A stretch of 64,000 bases of DNA from Emiliania huxleyi CCMP1516 (lineage: Eukaryota; Haptophyta; Isochrysidales; Noelaerhabdaceae), in assembly GCF_000372725.1 (NCBI RefSeq), contig NW_005200881.1, positions 834,850 to 898,849 of the forward strand, in the 5' to 3' direction. The notes beneath the pieces are model-generated. The model was not told the origin of the DNA, ran no database searches, and saw only the letters and a program-made list of their open reading frames with translations. Positions 1 to 14,323 of the stretch are shown here, one piece after another. The position numbers and the translations under genes are program-made. The number at the start of each line of letters is the position of its first letter. Positions within the stretch are counted from its first letter, which is position 1.

Positions 1-1900
1 AGAGCGCTGTAGAGCTGTAGAGCTCTACATCCGCCGCGTGACGATGTGAGTCCGATGAAGAGCGATGTAGAGCGCGATTTTGCTGTAGAGTTTGTTGTAG
101 AGGCTCTACAGCCAAACCGCCGGGAAGGCAGTGACTCAAAGAGGTCGAGCCGCACTAATGGGGTGTCTCCGAGCTTACTGGAGCTCTGATGGACGGCCCT
201 GACTATCCCTGACACACAGAGAGTCACTCTGACGGCACACAACACCCTATAACTGCGTCATGACCAGCCTGCCATGCGTCGCCGGTGCCGCATTCGTCGC
301 TGTGCTTCTTTAGCAGGCGGTGGACTGTCGGCTGCGAGGACGGTCGCATTTGCGCGAGGCGAGGCGAGCATTCAGACGCGTTGCATGCGCCATGACTCGC
401 GCCAGCGCGTGCGGGAGCTCCTGGCTGAGCGTTGAGTCCAGGCGAGTTGCGCTGGCCACTATTGCTACGCCGAGCCGAGCTGACGCGCCGAGGCGCCGGC
501 CAGTCGCAGCCGTGAGGCATGCCACAGCAGCAGAGGCACCTGCCACCCATTGGGCGGGCAGACAGAAGGCCAGCTAAAAGTACAGTAAGGGCAAAAACGG
601 GATGATTTTGGTCATCCGTCAAAATATCTGAAGATCTGAATGGGGGATTCTCCCCAAACCTTGCTCAGCTGATCCAGCCTGGGTCGTAGGCCAGGCCTGG
701 GCAAAGAAACCAGTACCTCAACCGGCTTCCCTGAGCGTCACAGCTCGGTGATCGCGCCGGCCGGACACCACTGTAACGTCCGTTCCGGGCATTTGAACGC
801 GACCTTCGGGGGCAAAGACATGGGCTCTATGGCTCAGACTGGACTTCTCTTGGTCCCTTCTGATGCCCTAGGCCACACCTGGGCCTTACCTGGGGTTCTA
901 GGGGCCGGCCAGGGTTTGCCCCCCGAAAGTGGCCCGGAGGACCTTAAGAGATAACCTCGTGGAGGCGCGCGATTTTGTGACTCTCCGTTTTACGCACCAA
1001 TGACCCTCACCGAAGGTGCATGGGAGTGAATCCGAGTGAAAGCTGAAACACTAGTATTGAAATGCCGAGGTGAGCCGAAAATAAATGGTCGTGCGCCTAA
1101 GAAAACCCGCTCCGACAACAGTCAACACCTGTGAGCCGGATGATGAAGACAAACATGCTTAAGTTCTAGAAAAATCCGCATGTAAAATCCATTCAGCCAA
1201 TCAAAGATCCATTCAATAATAATATATTTGAATTGAGTCCAGAGGGAGAGTTTCTTCGTACAGATAGAGAGAGAGTCAACCGCCTTGCGCGCAAGGCTCA
1301 ACGCTCGGGCGTTGACCGCACCACGTACCCTCCCCACTCCCGCCTCTCATTTGTGTCACACCACGCGGAACGCATCTCCATCGCTTCGGTGAAGGGGGTG
1401 AAGCGCGCCATCCTCGATCGCCGTGCAAAGCTCGCTTCCGAGCTCTCACGCCGCGCGTAGGGCCCTTAAAGGCCTAGAGAACACAACCCCCTCTCTCCCT
1501 TTTCTCCCAGTAAGCTAAAAGTACAGTACAGATATGTCCCTGCATGAGCTGGAGGTCCGGATTGTTCCGCCCACTCCAGATGGACAGAGAGAGCCCACCT
1601 TGATTGATGGTGCGCCCGCGCCTGTGAGGTGTGACTGTGAGGCAGATAACCGCACACTCCAATCTCCAAGAGCTCCAACGTCCAAGTCGGCCGTTCTCCG
1701 TTTTCTTTCTCTTCTCCCTCCCTCGGCGATTCTTTCTAGCTTTCTGAGCGGGGGCCGGCGCTGGTTCTACATGCACATGACATGACATGCACATGACATG
1801 TGCATGTGCATGTGCATGCACATGCACACCTACACCTACACCTCTCCTCCAACTAACGAAGGAGAACACCGACGGAAATGAACATTCAGGTAGGAAGCGC
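1..1900. other. Gene-free left margin
   Basis: No recognisable gene. The first 120 bases repeat the motif TGTAGAG in both orientations, giving local palindromes such as GTAGAGCTCTAC. A 75-codon open frame at 1233-1460 (+) is Arg/Ala-rich and resembles nothing I recognise. Two short dispersed motifs occur here: AGCTAAAAGTACAGTA at 572-587 and 1513-1528, and CCCTTTTCTCCCAGTAAGCTA at 1497-1517, which recurs near 43761. The stretch is less GC-rich than the gene regions to its right. Confidence 0.5.
1763..1850. repeat. ACATG/GTGCATG short tandem repeat
   Basis: Alternating ACATG and GTGCATG units form a simple, partly self-complementary repeat that passes into ACACCT repeats. It lies just beyond the 3' end of receptor-like gene A. 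It looks like non-coding microsatellite DNA. Confidence 0.7.
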
Positions 1901-4900
1901 CTAGGGGTTCGGCGGCTGCGGCTGCGCCGCGCGGCCATGCAACGCGAAGCGTGGAAGGCAGGACTGCCCCCCGCCTGACGACTTTGCGCCGAGAGCCATG
2001 GCGAGGAGGCGGAGGGATATGTCGCGGTGCGCGCCGCCGATGCATGCGATGGCGAGTTCTTTATAGAGGCCGCCGGCGACAAGGACCTGCGGCGTGGTCT
2101 CAAAAAAGCGGGAGAACTGGCAGCCGCCGCGCTGCGGCCGTGTCTCGTGCGCCATCACGATAGGGAGCTTGTCTGCGCGCGCCGCTTGGACTTGCTCCAC
2201 CAGCCGATCGTCCTTCCACCTGGAGACGGAGCAGGGGCTCGCGGGCGCCGGCCTGCCTCGGTGTGAGCGCACAGTGTGAGGCCAGGACAGCTGTTGGTGA
2301 GATTGGTGCAGGCATCTAGGCCCTCTCACGTCTCCTCCGACAGGTATAGCAGCAAGTGCGTCGCCGGCGGTTGGACCTGCCCACCCTCCTCGGGCCCCTC
2401 GCTGGCCTCTGCTCTGAAGTCTGCGCTGGCCTCCGCGCTGGCCTCTGAGCTGCTGCCCCTGCGCGCCTGAGTTTTCCTCTGCCCTCTAGCGCGCGTAAGC
2501 CGGCCTCGCGCGGTGACGACGGTGATGCCGCCGATCGTCTCGCAGAGCTCGTCGGCGAGCTCGCGTGCGCCGACGTTTGCGGACGAGACCCACAGCGCGA
2601 CCTACTCGCGGACCGTCTCGGGGTGAGATCGAGGCCCACAGCGCGACTACGCGTGCCCGACTGGCGTTGAAGGGGTGGTGAGAGGGAGGAGGGGGTCCCC
2701 AGCGATTGAGCGCGAAAGTGCCGACGATCCGTGGGGCGCTACTACTAGCGACACGGGGCAGAGGCTCGCCGGGCCCTTGAGCGCCAGCGTCTTTTGCTGC
2801 AGCTCGCCCGGGATGTGGAGCGGCAGCCGGGCGATGCCCTGGTAGTTGGGCGAATGCAGCAGCACGGCTCGCGCGATCTCCTTGAGCGAGACCACCCGGA
2901 ACTCCTCGATGCGCTGCCAGACGACGTGCGGGTGCCCGCCGCCGAAGAGGCCCGCCGCCACCTCCTCGATCTCGCACTCGGCGCGCAGCTCGGGCAGCGA
3001 GCCGCCGCCCTTGGCTGGGTCCGCCTCCTGCACGAGCACGATCGCCTTGCCTGGTGTGCGGACGCGAGGCCGTTTCGCTCAGCCGACGGCGCCCCGTGAG
3101 TGCCGGCGCGAGGGGAATGGGCGCACGCCTTGGTCGAGGGCCGCGCAAACCTCGCGGAGACAGTTCGCGGACCGGAGGTACCCGCGGCTGAGGAAGCAGA
3201 GGATGAGCTGCGACTGGCGGATGTACGTCTCGAGCGCCCCAATATCTTCGAGATCGTCCACCTGTGCGCACGCGGTGCGTCTTGGGCGCGATCTCGCTAT
3301 GAGCGGCGCAGTGATTCTGTGGGCGCGCGCGTCTAGAAAGACGTTTATGCCGGGCAGCAACAGCTGCAGCTCCTTCTTGATGGCGGCGGCGGCGTCCTGA
3401 CCGGTCGACCAGATGTGGCTGTTGAACAAGTGCCACAGCACACCCCGGTGGAGCGATAGCTCTGGACGTTGTCCGGTCCGGCTAAGCCTGATAGTGGGGA
3501 CGCCGGCAATACGCCGCAGCCCAACCACGCCGCCGACAATGAAGAGCAAGAGGAGCACTGCCGTCAGCACCAACAGGAAGATGAGGATCCCGTTTGGACT
3601 CCTCATGCCGGTGATTGCCTCCGCGTCCGACTGCCCCTCCTCCCCGCCGCCGGGTCGCTCGTCGATCGCCTGCCGGGCGCGCCAAAACGAGTCAGGAGGG
3701 GACGTGTTAGGGACGGCGACAGGGGGCTCCCGGTCGGGCTGCCATCCAGACGGTCGAGAGCTGCGAGCCTATTCGAAGACGCGCGCATGTGGGGCCGTGA
3801 GACGGCATCGTGGCGGCCCCCTCGAGCGAGTCTAAGAGTCTCGCGCAACACCGTGCCCAGTGTTGTGCGTCTTAGAGATCTCAGCATCTAGGCGCTGCGA
3901 AACCGGCAAAGACGAGTGCTACCACCATAGCGGCGGCGGAGGCGAGCATGGCGTCCTACATGACATGCCGGGGTGGCGGAGTCAACCAAAACATGTTGAC
4001 AGTCGGAGGCTGCCCGCGCCCGGCCGCCGCCACTACCTCGAAGCGCTTGAAGGGCTGCACGAGTGCCACGAGGACGGCGTATACCATGGACAGGACGGTG
4101 GCAAAGATGAGCCGGACAAAGGAGCTCGCCTCGTCTCGTGGGCCGATCAGCGCGAAAAAGCCAGTCAGCATGATTTTGCGTGCCAACTCCACCTCCTCCC
4201 ACCAGTACCACTGCAACTTGTACCTATTCGCAGCGGCGCCCGGGTAAGAGACGCGCGCGGTGCTCAGGCCCCGATCCATCTCTCCGTTGGTCTCACTCTC
4301 GGTGCAGAAAGGACGTTGCGCGGCTGAGCGAGTTCGGCCTTTGCTGCAGTAGCGGGCGGCGGACCGGCACCAAGAGTGCAGCGAACAAGACGAGCGAGCC
4401 GAGCGGCCACAAGATCGCTGAGCCAACGGCGATGCGAATCGCCTCTCTGTGCTCCTCCGAATCACACTCGAGTCTCAGATCTTGGAGCAAGTTCTTAGAG
4501 TAGGTGACGCTGCCGTCGGGCGGCTCGATGAGAGACGTGTAGTACCACTCGCAAGACCAAGCCTGCGACCAGTTGCGGGGAGAAGGGAGGGTGGCGACGG
4601 GAGAAAGGCAAAGGGGGGGGGGGGGAGTTGGGAAGTGTCGGCGAGCCGGTGGGATGGTGGAGTGTCAACGACACAATGCGGGCGCCTGAAATGTGTATGC
4701 GCTCGTGAGGGGCACGACCATGAAGACGATCACTAGTGCGGCCGGGGTCCAGTCGAGGAGCCCATCCTTGACAGCTTCGGCGAGGGAGCGGCGCGGCGGC
4801 GCCGAGGCGCACCACTCTTTGAGGCGGAGGAGGAGACCGACGGCAAGGACGCACGCGATGAGTGTGAACGGTCCCCACTCGTAGAGTAGGAGACGGACGC

Positions 4901-7900
4901 GGTAAGGGAAGCAGTCCGACGGCAGGAAGAGCTGGATTGGATCGATATTGAATCGGGAGATCGAATCGCCAAAAGCTTGGTATGCGGGCGGCCAGCGGAC
5001 GCGGTAGTTGGACGATAGCGAGAGTACGACTTGGATGAAGCCAACAAGGATCTTCGCCTGGAAGGGGGGGGGGGGGGGGGTTGAGGGTTGGCTCGCCCAA
5101 GCTCAGGGCTCAAGCGAGGACTCGCCTTCGCCGCCAGCCCGATCGCATGGCTGCGTGCGATGCAGCGATCCGAAAACTTCAGGCAAGGCCCGACCACTCG
5201 CCGATCCCGCCAAGCCTGCTGCCGATGGACCAAGACCAGCGCGCCAACGAGCAGGGCGACTGCGAGGCAGGCGCCGATGAGCTTCCCTATGGCGGCGGCG
5301 GTTCTAGCGGTGGGTGTGCTGGACTCGGAGAAGCACGGCTCGCAACGGCTAGTGCCAACGCGATGCATTCGTTTCCCATCGACGTCCGCACAGAGTTCGC
5401 ACTCTGGCCCCGCGAATCCGGCTTGGCAATACCCGTCGCCCTCCTCCCCTGCGCTTATCCCACCCATGCAGCGCGACCAGCCGCTGTAGCGACGGCACTG
5501 GACGATGCTGTCCGTGCTGCGGCTCGCACGCCAAAAGCCGTCCAGCAGCTCCATGGTTTCGACGGATGTGTTGGCTATACATTTGGTGTGGTCGGGACAA
5601 CGGCGGCACTGCGGCTCGCCATTGTCATTCGTGTCGACTGGGTAATAGCCCTCTACGCAAAATGGACACGATGCGCTGCCGTCAGTGCTGGAAAGAGGAT
5701 GCTTGCACAACCTGCAACTCGACTGAGACGTGCTGTAGAAGCCCGGTCGGCACTTGATGCATTCCGTCGCGCCCGTACCATTTGTAGAATAGCCGGCGGG
5801 GCAAAGTTCGCATTGGCCGACACCACCTTGGGAAGAATACGTCGCTAAGATACAGGGCTTGCATACGTCGCTGCTGTTGCTACCCGTGGCCGCTCCAAAG
5901 GTGCCGGCAGGGCAGTCGTCACAGGCCTCGGCCGAGGCGAGGCCAGACTTGTTCGACCACGTCCCGACTGGACAAAGTCGGCACACGGAGTCGTCCGCGC
6001 CGCTGTAGGTGCCCGGGTCGCACTTGGTGCACCTCGAGGCGCCGACCGGCGACGACTCGCCCGGAGGACAGGTGTCACACTGCCCGGAGCCGGCCGCCGA
6101 GTAGGTCCCAGCGCGGCAGGGCTCACAGGCGTCCGAGCTGTCCGCGCCCGTCGACGACCCGAAGCTGCCGGCAGCGCAGGGCGTGCAGTCGCCGGCCGAG
6201 GCGAGGCCAGACTTGTTCGACCACGTCCCGACCGGGCAGCGCTTGCAGATGCCAAAGTCGTCGACGCCGCTGTAGGTGCCCGGGGAGCACTCGTGGCACT
6301 CGGACGCGCCGGACTCGGAGGACGAGCCCTCGCCACACGCCAAGCAGAAGCCCTGGCCGCTGGCGTCCGAGTACGTTCCGGCTCTGCACGGTCGGCAAGT
6401 CGCCGCGCTGATTTGCGCAGTCTCGCCCGAGAAGGTGCCGGCGGCGCAGGGTGTGCAGTCGCCGGCCGAGGCGAGGCCAGACTTGTTCGACCACGTCCCG
6501 ACCGGGCATCTCTTGCAAAGGCCGAAGTCGTCCGCGCCGCTGTAGGTGCCCGGGTCGCACTTGGTGCACCTCGAGGCGCCGACCGGCGACGACTCGCCCG
6601 GAGGACAGGTGTCACACTGCCCGGAGCCGGCCGCCGAGTAGGTCCCAGCGCGGCAGGGCTCACAGGCGTCCGAGCTGTCGGCGCCCGTCGACGACCCGAA
6701 GCTGCCGGCAGCGCAGGGCGTGCAATCGCCGGCCGAGGCGAGGCCAGACTTGTTCGACCACGTCCCGACCGGGCATCTCTTGCAGATGCCAAAGTCGTCG
6801 ACGCCGCTGTAGGTGCCCGGGGAGCACTCGTGGCACTCGGACGCGCCGGACTCGGAAGACGAGCCCTCGCCACACGCCAAGCAGAAGCCCTGGCCGCTGG
6901 CGTCCGAGTACGTCCCGGCTCTGCACGGTCGGCAAGTCGCCGCGTTGATTTGCGCAGTCTCGCCCGAGAAGGTGCCGGCGGCGCAGGGTGTGCAGTCGCC
7001 GGCCGAGGCGAGGCCAGACTTGTTCGACCACGTCCCGACCGGGCATCTCTTGCAAAGGCCGAAGTCGTCCGCGCCGCTGTAGGTGCCCGGGTCGCACTTG
7101 GTGCACCTCGAGGCGCCGACCGGCGACGACTCGCCCGGAGGACAGGTGTCACACTGCCCGGAGCCGGCCGCCGAGTAGGTCCCAGCGCGGCAGGGCTCAC
7201 AGGCGTCCGAGCTGTCCGCGCCCGTCGACGACCCGAAGCTGCCGGCAGCGCAGGGCGTGCAGTCGCCGGCCGAGGCGAGGCCAGACTTGTTCGACCACGT
7301 CCCGACCGGGCAGCGCTTGCAGATGCCAAAGTCGTCGTCGCCGCTGTAGGTGCCCGGGGAGCACTCGTGGCACTCGGACGCGCCGGACTCGGAGGACGAG
7401 CCCTCGCCACACGCCAAGCAGAAGCCCTGGCCGCTGGCGTCCGAGTACGTCCCGGCTCTGCACGGTCGGCAAGTCGCCGCGCTGATTTGCGCAGTCTCGC
7501 CCGAGAAGGTGCCGGCGGCGCAGGGTGTGCAGTCGCCGGCCGAGGCGAGGCCAGACTTGTTCGACCACGTCCCGACCGGGCATCTCTTGCAAAGGCCGAA
7601 GTCGTCCGCGCCGCTGTAGGTGCCCGGGTCGCACTTGGTGCACCTCGAGGCGCCGACCGGCGACGACTCGCCCGGAGGACAGGTGTCACACTGCCCGGAG
7701 CCGGCCGCCGAGTAGGTCCCAGCGCGGCAGGGCTCACAGGCGTCCGAGCTGTCCGCGCCCGTCGACGACCCGAAGCTGCCGGCAGCGCAGGGTGTGCAGT
7801 CGCCGGCCGAGGCGAGGCCAGACTTGTTCGACCACGTCCCGACCGGGCAGCGCTTGCAGATGCCAAAGTCATCGGCGCCGCTGTAGGTGCCCGGGGAGCA

Positions 7901-8209
7901 CTCGTGGCACTCGGACGCGCCGGACTCGGAGGACGAGCCCTCGCCACACGCCAAGCAGAAGCCCTGGCCGCTGGCGTTCGAGTACGTTCCGGCTCTGCAC
8001 GGTAGGCAAGTTGATTCATCCTGCGCGCCAATCGCCGCGCTGAATGTGCCAGCACGACAAGACGTGCAGTTTCTCGTCGAGCCGAGCCTGCCGCCGGGGC
8101 CGTACGTGCCGGGGCCGCACTCAACGCAGTTCAGGACCGCTGTCGTCCACCTCAGAGAGACGACGAACATGGCCAAGCAGCTTCTGAGTCCTCTTCTTCT
8201 CGTTTGCAT
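1901..8209 (-). CDS. Receptor-like gene A: Cys-rich (GCC2/GCC3) ectodomain, membrane bundle, cytoplasmic TIR domain
   Basis: Multi-exon gene and paralogue of gene B at 18.0-22.8 kb. The chosen Met (8209) precedes a hydrophobic signal-like stretch that ends at the first CVEC. The ectodomain (about 8140-5400) is a chain of GTYS/CPxG Cys-rich modules of the ephrin-receptor-like type, much of it in 537-bp repeats. A membrane segment lies at about 5280-5220. A GC-AG intron (5058-5125) then leads into the conserved AKILVGF segment, and further membrane helices lie at about 4830-3550. The TIR domain starts near 3430 (NSHIWSTGQD) and contains NCLREV with the expected Glu. It is interrupted by two GC-AG introns. 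The C-terminal part (about 2220-1901) matches the degenerate second TIR-like part of gene B. The exon join between about 2650 and 2220 is unclear. Likely a plasma-membrane sensor. The ligand is unknown. Confidence 0.75.
5925..7988 (-). repeat. 537-bp in-frame tandem repeat (about 3.8 copies)
   Basis: Within gene A, a 537-bp unit (179 codons, about four Cys-rich modules) recurs with exact spacing. Equivalent points fall at 6276, 6813, 7350 and 7887. Copies differ at only a few bases, some silent and some changing one residue (for example Val/Asp/Ala after SG in the module ending GICKRC). This indicates recent duplication or ongoing homogenisation. Copy number could vary between alleles or be mis-assembled. 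Confidence 0.95.
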
Positions 8210-8475
8210 TTCACGTACAGCGCAAGCGGCGCGGGAACCTGCTGCAGCAGCAAAAGTGGAGCGCCGAGACAGGTAGCCAACTGATCGCCATTGACCAGCT
8301 GATTTGACGGCGTTCAATCTGGCACTCTGCTGCCATCCTGTCACGCACGCGCCCAAGAAATTTGCGCGAATACACGTAAAAAAACAACAATGCCAAAAAG
8401 AAATTCGAGCATCCTGCGCGTTTAGCGGCCTTCTCTCCAGGCAACCAAGCGGCGGACTCGGACGCGACGCTTCAC

Positions 8476-9381
8476 ATGCCGTGCTCGCGCGCGCCTAGCG
8501 TGCTCTCGAGCGAGGTCTCCCGCGTGCTTTACCGCGCTCTCCTCCGCGCGTGCGACAACGGCAGGAGGCCAGAGTGCCTCCCGATGGGCGCTGCTGTGGG
8601 CCCGGTTGACGCAGCCGAGCTGCCTCGGTCGGCTCGAGAGGTCGTGGCCGAGATCCGCCGCTCGTCGGTGGAGTCCTTCGCCGCGCTGCGACACACCTCG
8701 GAGTGCGCTCGCGCGCTCCACCCGCCGCCTGGCTCGCTGCCGGCCTCGCTGCCCGCCTTTATCCTTCCCACCTGCACGCTGCTGCCGGGCGAGCGGGCCG
8801 ACTTCACCCTCTTCGAGCCTCGCTACCTCGCGCTCGCCCGGCACGCGCTCGGCCTGGACGGCGGCGCGGCGCCACCCGACGGGCGGTACGCCCACCTGCC
8901 CGACTCTGCGAGCGGCGCCGTCGGCACCGTCACCACGATCCTGTCGCACCAGTCGCTGTCCGACGGGCAGGTGGTCGTGCGGGTGCTCGCCGGCCCGCGC
9001 GCGAGGCTGGTCCGGACAAGCCGGCTCGAGGAGGTCCACCGGCCCGGCGGGGAGGGCGGCCCGCCCCTCCCTCCGCTCCAGCACGTCGCGCTCGAGACGC
9101 TGGCCGACGAGCCGGGCGAGGATGCGGCTGCGGACGCCGCGCTGGCCCGCGAGTGCCTCGAGCGGCTGGCGAAGCTGGTCCCGCTCGACCAGCTGCCACA
9201 GAGCGTCAACGTGCCGCCGCTCCTCTCGCCGGAGCGGCTCTCCCTCTGGCTGTGCGGCGTCATCCTGCGGGCGAACGACACGACGGCGCGCGTGCAGTGG
9301 CTCTGCGAGCGGTCCACGCGCAAGAGGCTCGAGTTCGTGGCTAGTACGCTCGCGCGGGAGTCGCCGCGCGGTGCCTCTTAG
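8476..9381 (+). CDS. LON N-terminal-domain protein with an N-terminal LYR-like motif
   Basis: Single-exon, 301 residues. Residues about 95-290 resemble the substrate-binding N-terminal domain of Lon proteases (PUA-like fold): LPTCTLLPGE, then FEPRYLAL, then a GTVTTILS strand and VVRVLAGPRARL. No AAA+ or serine-lysine protease domain follows, so it is a stand-alone LON domain, as in some E3 ligases, cereblon-like and plastid proteins. Residues 17-23 read VLYRALLR, a match to the LYR motif of Fe-S/OXPHOS assembly proteins, though one motif is weak evidence. It starts 266 bp from the divergently transcribed gene A. The molecular role is unknown; protein quality control is an inference. Confidence 0.75.
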   Translation: MPCSRAPSVLSSEVSRVLYRALLRACDNGRRPECLPMGAAVGPVDAAELPRSAREVVAEIRRSSVESFAALRHTSECARALHPPPGSLPASLPAFILPTCTLLPGERADFTLFEPRYLALARHALGLDGGAAPPDGRYAHLPDSASGAVGTVTTILSHQSLSDGQVVVRVLAGPRARLVRTSRLEEVHRPGGEGGPPLPPLQHVALETLADEPGEDAAADAALARECLERLAKLVPLDQLPQSVNVPPLLSPERLSLWLCGVILRANDTTARVQWLCERSTRKRLEFVASTLARESPRGAS

Positions 9382-9451
9382 AGCTAAAAAATAATATACC
9401 TCATTGGAGAGGTCGGTCATCAACCTCACATCAGGGCAGGGCGCTACTCGG

Positions 9452-11714
<2,263 letters not shown>

Positions 11715-11861
11715 CTCATCAACATCATGTCTCCGTACGTGTTACCGTATCATTTCATTAACCCACATCTCGCGCGCGAGCGCGTCTGTGTGACCCCGTA
11801 CTGGGGAAAAGCCTGCTGTGTATATGGCACAGTTTCGCTTTCGGAGCCGGGCGGTGGAGGG

Positions 11862-14236
11862 CTAGAGGGAGCTCCGCGCTGCGGATCGCGTGATCAGCTG
11901 CCAGACCAGCTCCGCGAGCCGGCCATAGCCCTCGTTGTTCGGATGACAGCCATCTGCGCCATTCGCGCCGACCCAATCGCAGACGACGTCAGTCGCATTC
12001 GGTGCGTGACCGGGCGTGCCGGACGCAATCGGGCACTCTCCCTGAAAGAGCCCGAAGAGGTCGATGGGCGGGGCGAGGCCGTTGTCCTTCGCTACCTTTG
12101 GCACAAGCCGCTGCAAGTCGGAGTTCACGGCGACCTGCAGGAAGTATCTCTGGTTCAGAGACGGTTCAGAGACGGTTCAGAGACGGTTCAGAGACGGTTC
12201 AGAGACGGTTCAGAGAAGGTTCAGAGAAGGTTCAGAGGAGGAGCCGGCAGCCGGACCTGCAGCATGCCGTACACGCCGTCGCGGTAGAGGGGCGGCGGGC
12301 GCATCAGAAAGATGGCTGGCTTGGAGGGCATGCGCTTGAAGACAGAGATGAGCGCCCCGTAGTCGCCCTCGTACTCGCCGTGCAGCTTTGGCCACTGCCA
12401 CCGCTTCGCGTCGTTGGTGCCGAGCATGAGCACGACGACGTCCGCGTTGGAGGCCGAGGCGCTGGCAAACGCGCTCGTGTTCCAGTAGGGGTGGTCCCCC
12501 TTTCTCAAGAGGGTGGTGCCCCCGACGCCGAAGTTGGTCACCCTGTACGCCGGGCCGAGCATCCGCTGCAGCTGGTGCGGGTAGCTCTGTCCGCAGCTCG
12601 AGAGGTAGCCCGCGGTGATGCTGTCGCCGACGGCGGCCACGGTTGTCGCGCCGGGGAGCGGCGGCGGCAAGGGCGGGCGAGGCGGGCACGGCGCGCTCGA
12701 CAGGCCCGCCCCGCCCGCCCCCTCGCCGCCAGCGCTCTCCGCCTTGACCTCGCGCCTCCACCGCTCCAGCAGTGTGGCCGCCTGTGCGCGCGCGGCAAGC
12801 ACGTCCGGCGTGTCGCCCGGCGAGGGGCAGGGCCGCGAGTGGCCGAGCTCGGAGTGGTGCGCCCCGTTCTCCATGTTGAGGACGAGCAAATCCCTCTCCA
12901 CCGACAGGTTGGTGAGGAAGCCGCCCGCGCTCCACCCGTCGTTGAGCCCGTTCGTGAAGAGGATGCGTGACGCACCTTGCGCAAGCAGCCCTTCCCTGTC
13001 GAAGCCCCACGCGGATACCAGCTCGCGCGGAGACGGCGTGACGCCAAAGCGCGCACGGCAGTGCGTGGCGAGCCAGCGGTCCGTCCACTCGCGAGGAGGG
13101 AACATATCCGTCACGCCGTTTGTGCCGATGGGCTCCACGAGCAAGCTGCACGTCTCGAAGTCCCACGAGCGCCCGTCTGCGCCCGTCCCGCACCCCGACC
13201 AGTCGCCGCACGAGACGGTGCCGTTCGGACCCGCGGGCAGCTGCCCACTCAGCGAAAAGCACTTTGATTCGGCGGCAGCAAGCTGCTGCTGCGTGTCGTG
13301 GCCGTCTCGCCGCCAGCCGTTGCGCGCCGCGTCGCCGCCCGCCAGGAGCGCACGAAGCGCCGCCCACAGCTCGGCCGCCGTCGCCGCCGCCGCGAAGCGC
13401 CCGCACGCTACCGCCAGCCCCGTGGTCGGGGAGGGAGGATAGTTGGCCATGTTCAAGTTGGCAAAGGCGATGCGGAAGACCATGAGCAGCTCCTCGCGCA
13501 GCGTGCCGCCGCCGCGCGACATGTACCCGGGCAGCGGCGTGCAAAGCCGGAGCTCCTTGAGCAGCGTGTCGCTGTCTGCGGCCGCCACCAGCTTCAGCGC
13601 CTTTGCGACGCCGGCGGAGCACCCTGAGACGGCGCGCTCTGCGGACCTGGTGACGACCTGGTAGTAGGCGTACTGCTGCACCTGCTGCGCGTAGATTCGC
13701 ACCGGCGCGGAGGCGGCATAGGCGCCGTCGATGACGGCCGGGTACCTCAGGCGCAGCATCGCCGAGAGGAAGCCAGGGTAGGAGCCGCCAAACGAGAACA
13801 CAGGGCAGTAGTTTTGGCTCGTGCGAGAGAGGCTGCAGTTCCTCGCGGCCTGCTCCGCCCGGACGAGCCGGACGCAGTCGGCGAGGGCCTGCTGCGGCGT
13901 CAGGAGCGACAGCGCGGTGGCGTCAACCGAGCGCCGGCCGAGCGGAAGCGACTCGCCGTAGAAGCGGTGCTCGGGCTGGATGACGAGCGCCCGCATCGAG
14001 GGAGCGAGCACGTCCACGACGAAGGGGTAGAAGAGGCCAACGCTCGGCGGGATGGCGCCTTCGCCACCGACGATCAGAAAAATGGGCGAGCCAGGCCCTC
14101 CGAAGGAGGCGCTGTCGCGGTAGAAGCGCTGCGTGTACGTGGCGCCAGAGACTGAGAAATGGTCGACTAGCTGGTCCGCGAAGAAGAGCGGCGCACTCGC
14201 GATGCCGACGGAGAGGGATGGGACCAGCGAGAGCAT
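11862..14236 (-). CDS. Peptidase S28 (prolyl carboxypeptidase-like) fused to an SGNH/GDSL hydrolase
   Basis: Two exons (14236-12257 and 12134-11862) give 750 residues in frame. Residues 1-20 look like a signal peptide. Residues about 20-530 are an S28 serine peptidase: HRFYGES, the nucleophile in FGGSYPG (Ser152), Asp in GLNDGWS and His in ENGAHHSEL. After a Pro-rich linker, residues about 545-750 are an SGNH hydrolase: block I GDSITAGY, then LGTND, and block V DGCHPN supplied by exon 2. All catalytic residues of both enzymes appear present. Likely a secreted or lysosomal protein that cleaves after proline and hydrolyses an ester. The GT-AG intron (12135-12256) holds a minisatellite. It is convergent with the nucleotide-sugar transporter. 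The start was chosen at the Met preceding the signal peptide. Confidence 0.88.
12152..12238. repeat. GGTTCAGAGAC minisatellite filling an intron
   Basis: About eight copies of an 11-bp unit (GGTTCAGAGAC, then GGTTCAGAGAA variants) occupy most of the 122-bp intron of the S28-SGNH gene. CTGCAGGTC occurs at both splice boundaries. Confidence 0.9.
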
Positions 14237-14323
14237 TGGGGCAGCTGACCTTGGGGTGAGCGGATGAATAATAAGAAAAGCGAAGGCCTCACAGGTGAGC
14301 GGGCTCGACCGCACTGCTCAACG

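Noticed and set aside
1233-1460. 75-codon frame resembling a small basic ribosomal-type protein
   Set aside because: No conserved motif could be named, and short Arg/Ala-rich frames are common by chance here.
6293-8005. Long plus-strand open frame (570 codons) opposite the gene A repeats
   Set aside because: It is the antisense shadow of a GC-rich coding repeat. It is Arg/Ala/Gly-rich, has no family features and repeats with the same 537-bp period.
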